Assembly: GCA_017431825.1 (NCBI GenBank)
Contig: JAFRKI010000002.1
Location: 91,863-155,862, forward strand
Direction: 5' to 3'
Length of the DNA: 64,000 nt
DNA from: Erysipelotrichaceae bacterium
GTDB lineage: Bacteria > Bacillota_I > Bacilli_A > Erysipelotrichales > Erysipelotrichaceae
Below, in pieces: positions 52,856-61,670 of the stretch (within the stretch, counting starts at the first letter, position 1; the number at the start of each line of letters is the position of its first letter). A program made the translations under genes and the position numbers. A model generated the notes under the pieces. The model made no database searches and had not been told where the DNA came from. It saw only the letters and a program-made list of their open reading frames with translations.

Positions 52856-55116
52856 TACCTGAACTTCACCATAGTGACGTTGGAACCGCCGTCATAAGTA
52901 TCGCCGTTGCCGAATTCGGCTACGATCTTGCTCTTTTTCAGATGAGCTCTGATGCCGTTCCTGAGCTGTCCGGTACCGAAACCGTGGATTATCTTAACGG
53001 TCTTCAAGCCGGAGCCGTAGGCATTGTCGAGATAGTTGTCAAGCAGTACCAGGGCCTCTTCCACCCTTTCGCCGACAAGATTGATCTCACTGGATACTCT
53101 TTGCATCCTCTGTCTTGGCTTGTATTCCTTTTTGACCTTCTTAGGCAGTTTTATGAGATTGTCCAGCTTGGTCTTAACGATGAGGCCGTTTATATTGACC
53201 GAAACGTTATTCCCATTTATCTCCGTTATCTCGCCGCTCTGGCTGGATTCACCGACTTTGACGTTATCGCCGACTTCAAAAGTAACTTCCTCCGGTTCCG
53301 GAGCTTCGATCTTCAGTTCCTCAACTTCCTTTATGAACGTCTTCTCTTCCTTTACATCGGCAAGCTGATCCAGTTTTTCTCTGGCTTTATCCTTTATTTC
53401 ATCGATGTACTCGTTAAGTTCGTTCTTATACTTTTCGTATAAAGTGCTCTTTTCCTTTTCAAAAGCTTCCTTTTCCTTGGTGAGCTCGTCGTTCAGTGTC
53501 TCGTTCTTAACGATCTCCTCATTAAGAGATTCTTTCAGCGCTTCGTTTTCGCTTATCTCTTTCGAGAGTTTGTCGAGCAGTTCGTCTTCCCGGGTCTTGT
53601 TGATATCGAGATATTCGCGGGCTTTGGTGATTATTCCCTGATCGTCAAAATACCTGGAGGCTATATCGATCGCATTGGATACGCCGACGCTGTTTTCAAG
53701 ATACCGGTATGTCGGTCTTAGCTTTTCAAGATCGAATCCAACCGAGCTCAGAAGGATCTTTTCATTATTGTACGCAAACTGCTTTATGTCGTCATAATGA
53801 GTGGTAATTACGAACTTGCTTCTTAGTTCCAGTATCCTTTCCAGAATGGCCAGCGATATGGCCTGAGCTTCTTTCGGGTCGGTGCCGGATATCAGTTCAT
53901 CGATGAGGATCAGCGAGTCTTCATCGGCGCTCTTCAGGATATTGTTTATATTGGTGATATGGGCCGAGAAAGTACTTAAAGCGTTGGATATCGACTGATT
54001 GTCGTCGATGTCGATATACACTTCATTGAATAAAGGTATGCTGGCTTGCGTCGCCAGTACCGGAATGCCCAGATATGACATCAGCACGCTAAGACCGATG
54101 AGCTTAAGACCTACGGTCTTGCCGCCGGTATTGGTACCCGATATGACTATGCCCTGATACGGTTCATGCAGGCTGTAGGTATTGGTCACTACCGTCTTAG
54201 GATCGATCAGCGGATGGGCTATGTCCTTAATGAACAGGGTCTTGTCTTCATTGATATCGGCGATGATACCGGCTTTGTAATAGCCGTATTCGGCCTTGGC
54301 GAATACCACATCCAGCTTCATCAGCGATTCAAAGTTCAGGATATACGATTCACTGTCATAGGACACATAGGCTGTAAGCTCCTTAAGTATCCTGTTTACT
54401 TCTTCTAGCTTTTCATTTTCGAGCGAAAGCTTCTCATTGTTGAGTTCGATGAACTGTTCAGGCTCCACATATGTTGCCAGACCGCTGGCACTCGTGCCGT
54501 ACTGATAGCCGTTGAACTTGTTTTTAGCCGAGTTTTTAAGCAGAAAAGCGGTACGGTCATTCCTGTCAAAGGAACTGTTTTCCTGCAGATAAGCGGCGTT
54601 TTTGGCGATGAAAGAGGCGCTTGCGGAACGGATGTTGTTTGAGTTTCTGTTTATGCGTCTGAAGATGCTCGCCAGTTCGGGAGAAGCGTCTTCCTTTATG
54701 TTGCCGTTATAGTCGACGACTTTATCGATCCTGGCAGCCAGTGAATCATTCACATATACAGAATCCGCATAATCCTTGATGCTGAGATCTTTATCAATAG
54801 ATCCGATCTTCGTCTTTACTCTTTTGCAGTGATTATGAAAAGCCAGGATCTTTGAAAGCTCAACTCCATTCAGCGGGATATCCTTTTCGGCTTTTTCGAA
54901 GACCTCATTAAGATTTTCGATACCGTCAAAGGATACGCTGAAATTGTCATTTAAAAGTTCCAGAGCTTCCCTGGTCTGTTTGAGATTATTCTTTATTACC
55001 AGAGGATTGAAATCAACTTCCTCCTCTAAAATAAAAGTTTTAGAATCTTCGATAGCACAGTATTCTAAAACCAGTTCTTTTACTTTAGCCAGATCGATGG
55101 CGTTGTAATTACTCAT
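52855..55116 (-). CDS. mutS2: Endonuclease MutS2
   Basis: A 753-residue MutS paralogue with C-terminal Smr nuclease domain. It suppresses recombination and, in Bacillus, rescues collided ribosomes. Walker A is ISGTNTGGKTVGLKLIGL, Walker B LILIDELISGTDPKE. A KOW-like segment lies near 620 and the Smr domain is INLVGERVEEALVLLD...IIHGFGTGQLRNGIR. Overlaps cvpA by 8 nt, the usual cvpA-mutS2 order. Confidence 0.96.
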   Translation of the reverse strand: MSNYNAIDLAKVKELVLEYCAIEDSKTFILEEEVDFNPLVIKNNLKQTREALELLNDNFSVSFDGIENLNEVFEKAEKDIPLNGVELSKILAFHNHCKRVKTKIGSIDKDLSIKDYADSVYVNDSLAARIDKVVDYNGNIKEDASPELASIFRRINRNSNNIRSASASFIAKNAAYLQENSSFDRNDRTAFLLKNSAKNKFNGYQYGTSASGLATYVEPEQFIELNNEKLSLENEKLEEVNRILKELTAYVSYDSESYILNFESLMKLDVVFAKAEYGYYKAGIIADINEDKTLFIKDIAHPLIDPKTVVTNTYSLHEPYQGIVISGTNTGGKTVGLKLIGLSVLMSYLGIPVLATQASIPLFNEVYIDIDDNQSISNALSTFSAHITNINNILKSADEDSLILIDELISGTDPKEAQAISLAILERILELRSKFVITTHYDDIKQFAYNNEKILLSSVGFDLEKLRPTYRYLENSVGVSNAIDIASRYFDDQGIITKAREYLDINKTREDELLDKLSKEISENEALKESLNEEIVKNETLNDELTKEKEAFEKEKSTLYEKYKNELNEYIDEIKDKAREKLDQLADVKEEKTFIKEVEELKIEAPEPEEVTFEVGDNVKVGESSQSGEITEINGNNVSVNINGLIVKTKLDNLIKLPKKVKKEYKPRQRMQRVSSEINLVGERVEEALVLLDNYLDNAYGSGLKTVKIIHGFGTGQLRNGIRAHLKKSKIVAEFGNGDTYDGGSNVTMVKFR

Positions 55117-55726
55117 TGAGTATTCCCTGATCTATCAGCCAGTTGGTGAATTTGTCTCTTGCCTCATCGGCATTGAAGCCGCTGATCTTTTCCTTTAAGG
55201 CGTCAAAGTTCAGATGATCGACAGTTAGCTTGACCGCATAGTCGCTGATCTTTTCCGTATATTTGAAGATGGTGTTCTCCTTTACTTCCTGTCCGTTCTT
55301 GACGAGCGGCGTACTGAGCAGCAGCGATACCAGGATCACTACGATAAAGGCATTGATGATGCCGAAGATGAGTCCGCCGAACTTGTTAACGGAACCAAGG
55401 AACGGTACCTTGGATAACGACTTGAATAACGGAGCGATGAAAAGATAAAGGATCCTCATCGCTATGAAGATGATGATGAAATATACAAGGGAATTTACCA
55501 GCGGATTTACGTCATAGAGATTATATAGAGTCTCTAGCTTGACGATCGGCAGTCTGACGGCCAGTATCGGCGCCAGAAACCATGCCACAAAGACGCTAAG
55601 AGCCGTGTATCCCAGCGATATGATCTGCAGAAGCATTCCCCTGTTGTAGGAAAAGACCGCAAAAATAATGAATATCAGAATGACAGCAACATTGATAAAT
55701 AAAAAGTATTCTTCAGGTATTAACAT
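55109..55726 (-). CDS. cvpA: CvpA family membrane protein
   Basis: A 205-residue protein with four hydrophobic spans in the first 140 residues (IFAVFSYNRGMLLQIISLGY, LGSVNKFGGLIFGIINAFIV) and a polar C-terminus. CvpA proteins are tied to colicin V production and stress; function unclear. First gene of the cvpA-mutS2-uvrC operon, read from a leaderless-type promoter divergent to rnhC. Confidence 0.88.
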   Translation of the reverse strand: MLIPEEYFLFINVAVILIFIIFAVFSYNRGMLLQIISLGYTALSVFVAWFLAPILAVRLPIVKLETLYNLYDVNPLVNSLVYFIIIFIAMRILYLFIAPLFKSLSKVPFLGSVNKFGGLIFGIINAFIVVILVSLLLSTPLVKNGQEVKENTIFKYTEKISDYAVKLTVDHLNFDALKEKISGFNADEARDKFTNWLIDQGILNE

Positions 55727-55732
55727 ACTTCT

Positions 55733-55738
55733 ATTATA
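55733..55738 (-). promoter_or_regulatory. -10 element of a leaderless promoter for cvpA
   Basis: Minus strand TATAAT, six bases (AGAAGT) before the cvpA ATG at 55726, no Shine-Dalgarno. Confidence 0.65.
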
Positions 55739-55766
55739 GTTAAATTAAAGTCCCTTTTACAATATA

Positions 55767-55775
55767 TGTTAAAAT
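55767..55775 (+). promoter_or_regulatory. Extended -10 of a leaderless promoter for rnhC
   Basis: TGTTAAAAT, an extended -10, with TAAAAT ending six bases before the rnhC ATG at 55782. Confidence 0.6.
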
Positions 55776-55781
55776 ACACGT

Positions 55782-56627
55782 ATGGGAAACATCTCACTCA
55801 AGTTAAGCAGGGATAAGATAGAAACACTCAAAGAGACTTTCAAGGACTATATCAAGCCAAGTCCCAGCGATTATATCGATACTTTCATCCAGAAGGATGA
55901 TCTGACCATATCCGTTTATACCAGCGACAAGGTCGTGTTTCAGGGCAACGATGCCTTTTTCTATGCCTCCGCATATCTTGATAAGAAGATTAGCCGACAG
56001 GCCGGATCCGATGAAGTTGGAACAGGCGATTACTTCGGTCCGGTATGTGTCTGTGCCGCTATAGTTGAAGAAGATGAGTTCCCATTGCTGGAAAAGCTGG
56101 GTGTTACCGATTCCAAGCAGCTAAGTGACGATAAAATCAAAGAGATCGCACCCGTCCTTATAGATAAGCTTAAACATTCCCTTCTGATCCTCGACAACGA
56201 AAAATATAACCAGGTGCACGAACAGTACAATCTGAATGCGATAAAGGCCAAACTCCATAATCAGGCTTTCATAAATCTGAAAAAGAAGGGCTACGATATT
56301 CCAAGAGCCTGCTACATCGACGAATTCGCACCAAGAGACCTTTATTTCTCGTATCTTCTGAACGAAAAGGAAGTGTTCCGCGATCTGATCTTTGAAACCA
56401 AGGCCGAATCGAGTTATCCGGCCGTAGCCGCCGGCAGCTGTATCGCCAGATTCGCTTTCCTGGAAAAGATGAAAGCCATGGAGAACAAATACCAGATGCG
56501 TTTCCATCTGGGAGCCGGTGAAGATACAAATAAGGACATAATCACCTTCGTAAACAAATACGGAAAAGAACGGCTCAGGGAAGTAGCCAAGCTCCATTTC
56601 AAAAACAGTGAAATAATAAAAGGCTGA
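55782..56627 (+). CDS. rnhC: Ribonuclease HIII
   Basis: A 281-residue RNase H type 2 enzyme that removes RNA from RNA-DNA hybrids. The N-terminal TBP-like substrate-binding domain covers about 1-75. The catalytic core has AGSDEVGTGDYFGPVCVCAA (acidic DE pair), TDSKQLSD, IDEFAPRDLYF and the late aspartate in HLGAGEDTNKDI. Stand-alone, predicted leaderless, divergent from cvpA. Confidence 0.95.
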   Translation: MGNISLKLSRDKIETLKETFKDYIKPSPSDYIDTFIQKDDLTISVYTSDKVVFQGNDAFFYASAYLDKKISRQAGSDEVGTGDYFGPVCVCAAIVEEDEFPLLEKLGVTDSKQLSDDKIKEIAPVLIDKLKHSLLILDNEKYNQVHEQYNLNAIKAKLHNQAFINLKKKGYDIPRACYIDEFAPRDLYFSYLLNEKEVFRDLIFETKAESSYPAVAAGSCIARFAFLEKMKAMENKYQMRFHLGAGEDTNKDIITFVNKYGKERLREVAKLHFKNSEIIKG

Positions 56628-56644
56628 CGTTAGTCAGCCTTTAG
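56617..56644. terminator. Terminator between rnhC and the ABC transporter ATPase gene
   Basis: AAAGGCTGAC / GTCAGCCTTT with a short loop, overlapping the rnhC stop; it probably also serves the convergent ATPase gene. Confidence 0.8.
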
Positions 56645-56663
56645 TCTGGTTCTTTTTTGTACC

Positions 56664-58310
56664 CTATTCAACTTCCAGTTTTCCCAGAGTAATGAACTTG
56701 CTGTTCTTTCTGGAGAACAGGATGACGTTGTTTCCGGTGAATTCGACGTTGGCCTTATCACCGATCTTATATACTACACCGCCAAACATTACACCGGTAA
56801 GCAGATACGGACCGACAGCCACTCTTACGGTAGTTTCCATACCGGTAGGCATTGATGAGTAGATCTCGCCTTTGAGCTTGGCCTCATCGCTGATATTGAT
56901 GAATTCAGGTCTGACGCCTAAAACGAAATCGTTTTCGGTAAGTTCGACTTCATCGCCGTAATCTTCGAATTCATCGACCTTGGCGATATGGTACTTGAAG
57001 GCCTTTTCCTTATTGCCTCTTTCAACATAGCCCTTTTCGCTGGCCTTAAGAGCCAGTTCGTCGGCTTTCTTCTGATCTTGGGCATTGCTGTTAGCATACC
57101 ATTCATTGATGTCGATCTTATCATTAGGCACGAATCTGACCTTATGTCCGTCAAAGATATCGAGACTGAAGCTTCCGTCCTTTTCCTGAGAGCCTTTGGC
57201 ATCGATGAAGTTGATGGCCGGATTGCCTACGAAGTCGGCTACGAACAGGTTATCAGGCATGTTGTAGACATCGAGCGGTGCATCATACTGCTGCAGATCG
57301 CCGTTGTCGATAAGACAGATCCTGGTAGCCAGAGTCATTGCTTCCATCTGGTCATGGGTAACGTATACGAAGGTCGATCCGGTCTCCAGATGCAGACGCT
57401 GCAGTTCGGAACGCATTTCCAGTCGCAGCTTGGCATCGAGGTTTGACAGCGGTTCATCCATGAACAGTACGGTTGGTTCCGGTGCCAGGGTCCTGGCGAT
57501 GGCGACACGCTGCTGCTGACCGCCGGAGAGTTCAGCCGGATATCTATCCATGAACATACCGATCTTGACGATCCTGGATACTCTTCTGACAGCCAGGTCG
57601 ATCTCTTCCTTTGTGAGCTTTCTTTCTTCCTTGACGACTTCGCCGTTATTGGTATAGACAAAATCCTCATTCAGCTCCATGCCCTTGGCTTTCGCATCGT
57701 TTCTGGCGCTTTCGATCTGCTTTTCAAGTTCGGCAGCCAGTTTCTCAGCTTCTGCTTTGGCATCCTTTGACTGATGCAGCTTGTATCCCAGCAGCTTCTT
57801 GGCAGAGTACTGAGACAGTTCATAGGCATCGATCAGCTTGATCATGGCCTTGTTTTCATCGAGTTTGCCCTTCTTGTCATAGCACTCATTGACGATCTTA
57901 ACGACTTCATTAGGTGCTTTCAGGGCTTTCAGAAGGCCTGCTTCGGCTCTGGCATCGACATTGATCTTCGGTAAAGGTTCCTTGATATTGGTAAGACCGA
58001 AAGAAATGTTCTCATATACGGTCATATTCGGCCATAATGCATAATTCTGGAACAGGAATCCTACCTTACGCTTGTTGGCAGGAACGTTGATTCCTTCTTC
58101 CGAATCGAATACGACATTATCACCGATGGTTATCTTGCCGCTGGTCGGAGTCTCAAGTCCGGCGATCATTCTTAAGGTAGTGGTCTTACCACAGCCTGAA
58201 GGACCCAATAAGGTTACGAAGGCATTGTCTTCGATCACCAGATTTAGATCGTCTACGGCATAGAATCTATCATAACGTTTCGTTACATGTTCTAAGACAA
58301 TTTTTGGCAT
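56664..58310 (-). CDS. ABC transporter ATP-binding protein with a helical insertion (Fbp/Afu/MalK-like)
   Basis: A 548-residue ATPase of the MalK/FbpC class. Walker A GPSGCGKT is at 36-43, Q-loop Q88 (FLFQNYALWPNMTVYEN), signature LSGGQQQR at 261-268, Walker B VLFMDEP at 281-287, switch THDQMEA. C-terminal regulatory OB/TOBE domains follow. From Q-loop to signature are about 173 residues, against roughly 50 in MalK, so an insertion of some 120 residues (about 110-240, Lys/Glu/Ala-rich, helical) sits in the helical subdomain that contacts the permease. Third gene of the cre-controlled operon. Confidence 0.9.
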   Translation of the reverse strand: MPKIVLEHVTKRYDRFYAVDDLNLVIEDNAFVTLLGPSGCGKTTTLRMIAGLETPTSGKITIGDNVVFDSEEGINVPANKRKVGFLFQNYALWPNMTVYENISFGLTNIKEPLPKINVDARAEAGLLKALKAPNEVVKIVNECYDKKGKLDENKAMIKLIDAYELSQYSAKKLLGYKLHQSKDAKAEAEKLAAELEKQIESARNDAKAKGMELNEDFVYTNNGEVVKEERKLTKEEIDLAVRRVSRIVKIGMFMDRYPAELSGGQQQRVAIARTLAPEPTVLFMDEPLSNLDAKLRLEMRSELQRLHLETGSTFVYVTHDQMEAMTLATRICLIDNGDLQQYDAPLDVYNMPDNLFVADFVGNPAINFIDAKGSQEKDGSFSLDIFDGHKVRFVPNDKIDINEWYANSNAQDQKKADELALKASEKGYVERGNKEKAFKYHIAKVDEFEDYGDEVELTENDFVLGVRPEFINISDEAKLKGEIYSSMPTGMETTVRVAVGPYLLTGVMFGGVVYKIGDKANVEFTGNNVILFSRKNSKFITLGKLEVE

Positions 58311-58314
58311 ATTT

Positions 58315-60123
58315 CTATCCTCCTATTCCTTCATCCAGACTTGCGCCTGTAACTTTGTTTACTATGAAATTGCTTATCAGAATGGTAACTATCAGTATCA
58401 GGTTGATGCCGCTTGAGAAGGCATAGAGGCCCATTTCATCAAAGTAATCGAGTGTAGTCGATAAGATGAAGCCCTGTACGCACAGCAGCATGAACAGTGA
58501 GAGTTCTCTCAGACAGGTCATGAACGGCAGCAGGAAGCCTGATACGATGGACGACTTCTGGATCGGTATTATGATCCTGGTCATACGTTTGATCCAAGGA
58601 ACGTCCTGGATGATGGCCGATTCTTCGATTTCATTTGACAGCTGCAGCATCGAGTTAAGTGAAGATCTGGAGGCAAACGGTATGTATTTGACCGTACCGA
58701 CGATGACTAATGCCAGATAGGTATTGAACAGATTGATCTTGCCGCTGGAGAACAGGATGAAGTAGGCAGCGCCTACAGCGACTGAAGGCATCAGGTAAGG
58801 CAGGAAGGCCATGGAATTGACGTAGCCTGCCAGTTTGCCCCTTCTGTTCTTAGAGACGGCATAACCGATCAGCGTACCGATGGTACCGGCTGTCAGACAG
58901 CAGATGACGGCTACCAGGATGGTGCCTCTGAAGGCATGCCAGATCGTCTTGTTGTGCAGGATACCCATCTGACCGTACATTCCGTTTTCGGTAATATTCT
59001 CATTAGTGATCCACCACTTGGTGGTCAGATTGCTGGTATTGCCGGTATACAGGAACGAATAGTCACCCGGATTAGGCAGGAAGGTCTCGAATGCAAAGGA
59101 TATGATCGGGAAGATCGAGGTAAAGAATGTGATGAATATGAATATGCAGGCGATCACATACTTGCCGGTCTTTCCCAGATCGACCTTGGAGACGTGTCCT
59201 GATTTGCCTGTAACGGTCGTATAGGATTTACGAGATTTTAATGAACGCTGGTTCAGGTACATGATGGCGACTCCGAACAGCATCATGATGATGGCTATGA
59301 TCGAAGCTTCACCGGTGTACTTGTCGTTCATCGATACGTACTTGGTAGCTAAGGTCGTAAGACCCAGGTAATGCGGTACCGGATAAGAACCTATCGTGCT
59401 TCCTGCGACCAGCAGTATCGTGGAAAGAATAGCCGGCTTTACCATCGGGATGGTGACTCTGGTGAAGATCTTCCATCTTGGCGTATCCAGGATGGTCGCA
59501 GCTTCTTCCAGGTTGGCATCCATCTTCTTGAAGATGCCGCCGATCAGGAGAGAGGCAAACGGTGCATAGTGCATGCCCAGTACGATGATACATGGGAAGA
59601 GGCCTACACACCACCAGGCCGGCATGGTTATTCCAAACAGCGAGGCCAGCAGTCCGTTGGCGGTACCGGTCACGGCATTCGAGTTGAATAAGTGCTGCCA
59701 TACAACAGCCAGCGTCCACTGAGGCATGATGTACGGGAAGATGAAGATCGAACTTAAGTACTTCTTGAATGCCATGTTGGTCCTGGTAACCAGATACGCA
59801 AAGATGCCGCCGAACAGGATAGCAAACGTACAGGATCCGATAGCCAGGATCGTCGTATTAAGCAGCGGTGTCCACAGATTGGTCTTGGCCAGCTTGGACG
59901 TAAACAGATCGATGTAGTTTACGAACGTATAGCCGCTGGTCTGACCGGACAGATACTGGTCTATGGTACCCGGATGGATCTTGATCGTATCCTGGATGAT
60001 CGCAACGATCGGGGCGATGGTGGTAAAGGTTACTAAGATACCGGTCAGTATCAGAATGACGTTCTGAGGCTTGCTCAGAAAGGTCTTGATACTGTTTATT
60101 CTGATTTTCATTGATTTTGACAT
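58315..60123 (-). CDS. ABC transporter permease, fused double-domain (FbpB/AfuB-like)
   Basis: A 602-residue polytopic protein with two binding-protein-dependent permease domains in tandem (about 60-290 and 380-600), as in FbpB, AfuB and ThiP. EAA-like loops are EEAATILDTPRWKIFTRVTIP in the first half and EIEESAIIQDVPWIKRMTRIIIP in the second (parts). About twelve spans. Family members transport ferric iron, thiamine, phosphonates or, for AfuABC, hexose phosphates. It lies 4 nt before the ATPase gene and has AGAGGGG upstream. Confidence 0.9.
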   Translation of the reverse strand: MSKSMKIRINSIKTFLSKPQNVILILTGILVTFTTIAPIVAIIQDTIKIHPGTIDQYLSGQTSGYTFVNYIDLFTSKLAKTNLWTPLLNTTILAIGSCTFAILFGGIFAYLVTRTNMAFKKYLSSIFIFPYIMPQWTLAVVWQHLFNSNAVTGTANGLLASLFGITMPAWWCVGLFPCIIVLGMHYAPFASLLIGGIFKKMDANLEEAATILDTPRWKIFTRVTIPMVKPAILSTILLVAGSTIGSYPVPHYLGLTTLATKYVSMNDKYTGEASIIAIIMMLFGVAIMYLNQRSLKSRKSYTTVTGKSGHVSKVDLGKTGKYVIACIFIFITFFTSIFPIISFAFETFLPNPGDYSFLYTGNTSNLTTKWWITNENITENGMYGQMGILHNKTIWHAFRGTILVAVICCLTAGTIGTLIGYAVSKNRRGKLAGYVNSMAFLPYLMPSVAVGAAYFILFSSGKINLFNTYLALVIVGTVKYIPFASRSSLNSMLQLSNEIEESAIIQDVPWIKRMTRIIIPIQKSSIVSGFLLPFMTCLRELSLFMLLCVQGFILSTTLDYFDEMGLYAFSSGINLILIVTILISNFIVNKVTGASLDEGIGG

Positions 60124-60143
60124 AATAACCCCTCTATAGATAA

Positions 60144-60177
60144 AGTGCCTTTATAGATAATACTCTATAAAGGCACT
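60144..60177 (-). repeat. Intercistronic 14-bp hairpin between binding-protein and permease genes
   Basis: Perfect inverted repeat AGTGCCTTTATAGA / TCTATAAAGGCACT with a 6-nt loop. The following TTTATCTAT is a weak U-tract, so it may act as a partial terminator or as a 3' stabiliser giving more binding protein than permease. Confidence 0.75.
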
Positions 60178-60216
60178 ATCATCATTACTGATTAATGACT
60201 TAGAGATAAATAACTG

Positions 60217-61551
60217 TTACTGCGGAGTGTACTTATCCAGCATTTCGATCCATGAACCGACAGTGAATGCAACTTCTGCACAGTACTTAGGATCTTCAAC
60301 GATCAGCTTGCCATCGTTGATCCACCAGTCATAACCCTTATCCATAGTGGTTTCACAGGCTATGTTGGAAGATTCACCGGTAGAGTGATGGAATTTCTCT
60401 TCAGTTCCCTGAGCAACTACAGGGTTGGAAGAATAACCGCCGATATCCTTGCCCCAGGCAGAGAAACCGTCAACGGTTTCGGTCATGTAGGCGATGAATG
60501 CACAGGCAGTCCAAGGAAGCGGAGAGTTGTCGGTTACGAAGAGGTAATGGCAGTAAGCATAACCGCCGAAACCTTCGTATCCAGGCTGATAAGCAGCGAC
60601 CTTGATGTTGTTTACAGAAACGGTATCGGATTCTTCAACGGAACGAACCTTTGAATAAACCAGGAGACCGAACTGGTCAACAGCAGAAGCATCAACTAAG
60701 GTAGCACAGATAGGGCCGTCATCGGTTACAGCGTTGTAGCTGTTTACCCATAACTTGATCCAGGCCAGTGCATACTTGCCGTTTTCGTCTAAGCCGAGTT
60801 CTTCAGCATCCTTAGCCATTGCATCAACAGTCGGCTGGAAGTAAGACTGAGCGGCGCTGTCGAGCTTGTCATAAGCGTCTTTAACGATAGCAGCATATTC
60901 AGGCTTGGTCAGCATGTATAAGAAGTTCTTACCTACGATTTCGGAGTCGATATCCATGAATAAGCCATGTTCACCCTCTTTTACGAAATCCCAGCAGTTA
61001 GTGTAAGTCTTGTCCGGATTCACACAGTTGTATTCGAAGATCTTGTTTAAGGTCTGTAATGGGAGGTAGCCCTTGTATTCGTCAACGTTGATACCGTTGG
61101 CTTCAGCCCACTCCTTAGGAATGAAGGTATCTAAGACACCGGTCTGGACCATCTTGGATTCGATCTGGTTGCCATCCTGGATAAGGGTCATGGCAAAAGT
61201 ACCGGTTTCCTTAAGACCGTCAGCAGTCAGCTGATCGAAGATCTTGTTGTTCTTTGGCTGCTGCCATTCGAAGTTCAGTGTGTATGAAGAATCGATGGTC
61301 TGCAGATATTCAATGAACAGAGGTAATGCAGACTTACCACGGCTGGAGTTGCCTACACCATAGAAAGTCTTGCCGTTGGACTCTTCGATGGCCTTTGCAG
61401 CGAGTTCTTCAAGAGTCATCGTCTGAGCTTCAGCGATTATCTTCTGAACTTCGGAAAGGTCAGAATCGTCTTTGTTGCCGCCGTTGCCGGAACAGGCAGC
61501 CAATGATAAGCACATCAGCACGCTCAGCAACACTAGCATGAGTTTTTTCAT
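60217..61551 (-). CDS. ABC transporter substrate-binding lipoprotein
   Basis: A 444-residue extracellular lipoprotein. The signal peptide MKKLMLVLLSVLMCLSLAAC ends with lipobox LAAC (C20), processed by LspA. The mature part begins with a Ser/Gly/Asp linker; TFYGVGNSSRGKSALPLFIE and WIKLWVNSYNAVTDDGP are notable. The fold is probably that of the Fe3+/thiamine/sugar-phosphate binding group, judged from the partner permease. I cannot name the ligand. The start at 61551 follows AAAGGAG; an upstream ATG at 61635 precedes the promoter and is rejected. Confidence 0.88.
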   Translation of the reverse strand: MKKLMLVLLSVLMCLSLAACSGNGGNKDDSDLSEVQKIIAEAQTMTLEELAAKAIEESNGKTFYGVGNSSRGKSALPLFIEYLQTIDSSYTLNFEWQQPKNNKIFDQLTADGLKETGTFAMTLIQDGNQIESKMVQTGVLDTFIPKEWAEANGINVDEYKGYLPLQTLNKIFEYNCVNPDKTYTNCWDFVKEGEHGLFMDIDSEIVGKNFLYMLTKPEYAAIVKDAYDKLDSAAQSYFQPTVDAMAKDAEELGLDENGKYALAWIKLWVNSYNAVTDDGPICATLVDASAVDQFGLLVYSKVRSVEESDTVSVNNIKVAAYQPGYEGFGGYAYCHYLFVTDNSPLPWTACAFIAYMTETVDGFSAWGKDIGGYSSNPVVAQGTEEKFHHSTGESSNIACETTMDKGYDWWINDGKLIVEDPKYCAEVAFTVGSWIEMLDKYTPQ

Positions 61552-61578
61552 AAATAATTCTCCTTTTAACTTACCCTT

Positions 61579-61592
61579 TGTAAGCGTTATCA
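61579..61592 (-). promoter_or_regulatory. cre (CcpA operator) of the ABC transporter operon
   Basis: Minus-strand TGATAACGCTTACA fits the consensus TGWNANCGNTNWCA at every defined position, and the plus-strand reading also fits. It overlaps the last base of the -10 and covers the start point, a position from which CcpA-HPr(Ser-P) represses. This suggests glucose repression. Confidence 0.75.
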
Positions 61593-61597
61593 TTATA
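61592..61597 (-). promoter_or_regulatory. -10 element of the ABC transporter operon promoter
   Basis: Minus strand TATAAT, about 40 bp before the ATG. No good -35 match is seen, which may imply weak or activated transcription. Confidence 0.6.
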
Positions 61598-61640
61598 CAC
61601 CATTTTCGATTAAAAATTTCACAAAAGCCACACATTACAT

Positions 61641-61668
61641 AAAAAAGAAGATCATTATGATCTTCTTT
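61641..61668 (-). terminator. Rho-independent terminator after the MscS-like gene
   Basis: AAAGAAGATCAT / ATGATCTTCTTT palindrome with six T on the minus strand, right after the stop at 61671. It separates the channel gene from the transporter promoter. Confidence 0.85.
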
Positions 61669-61670
61669 AA

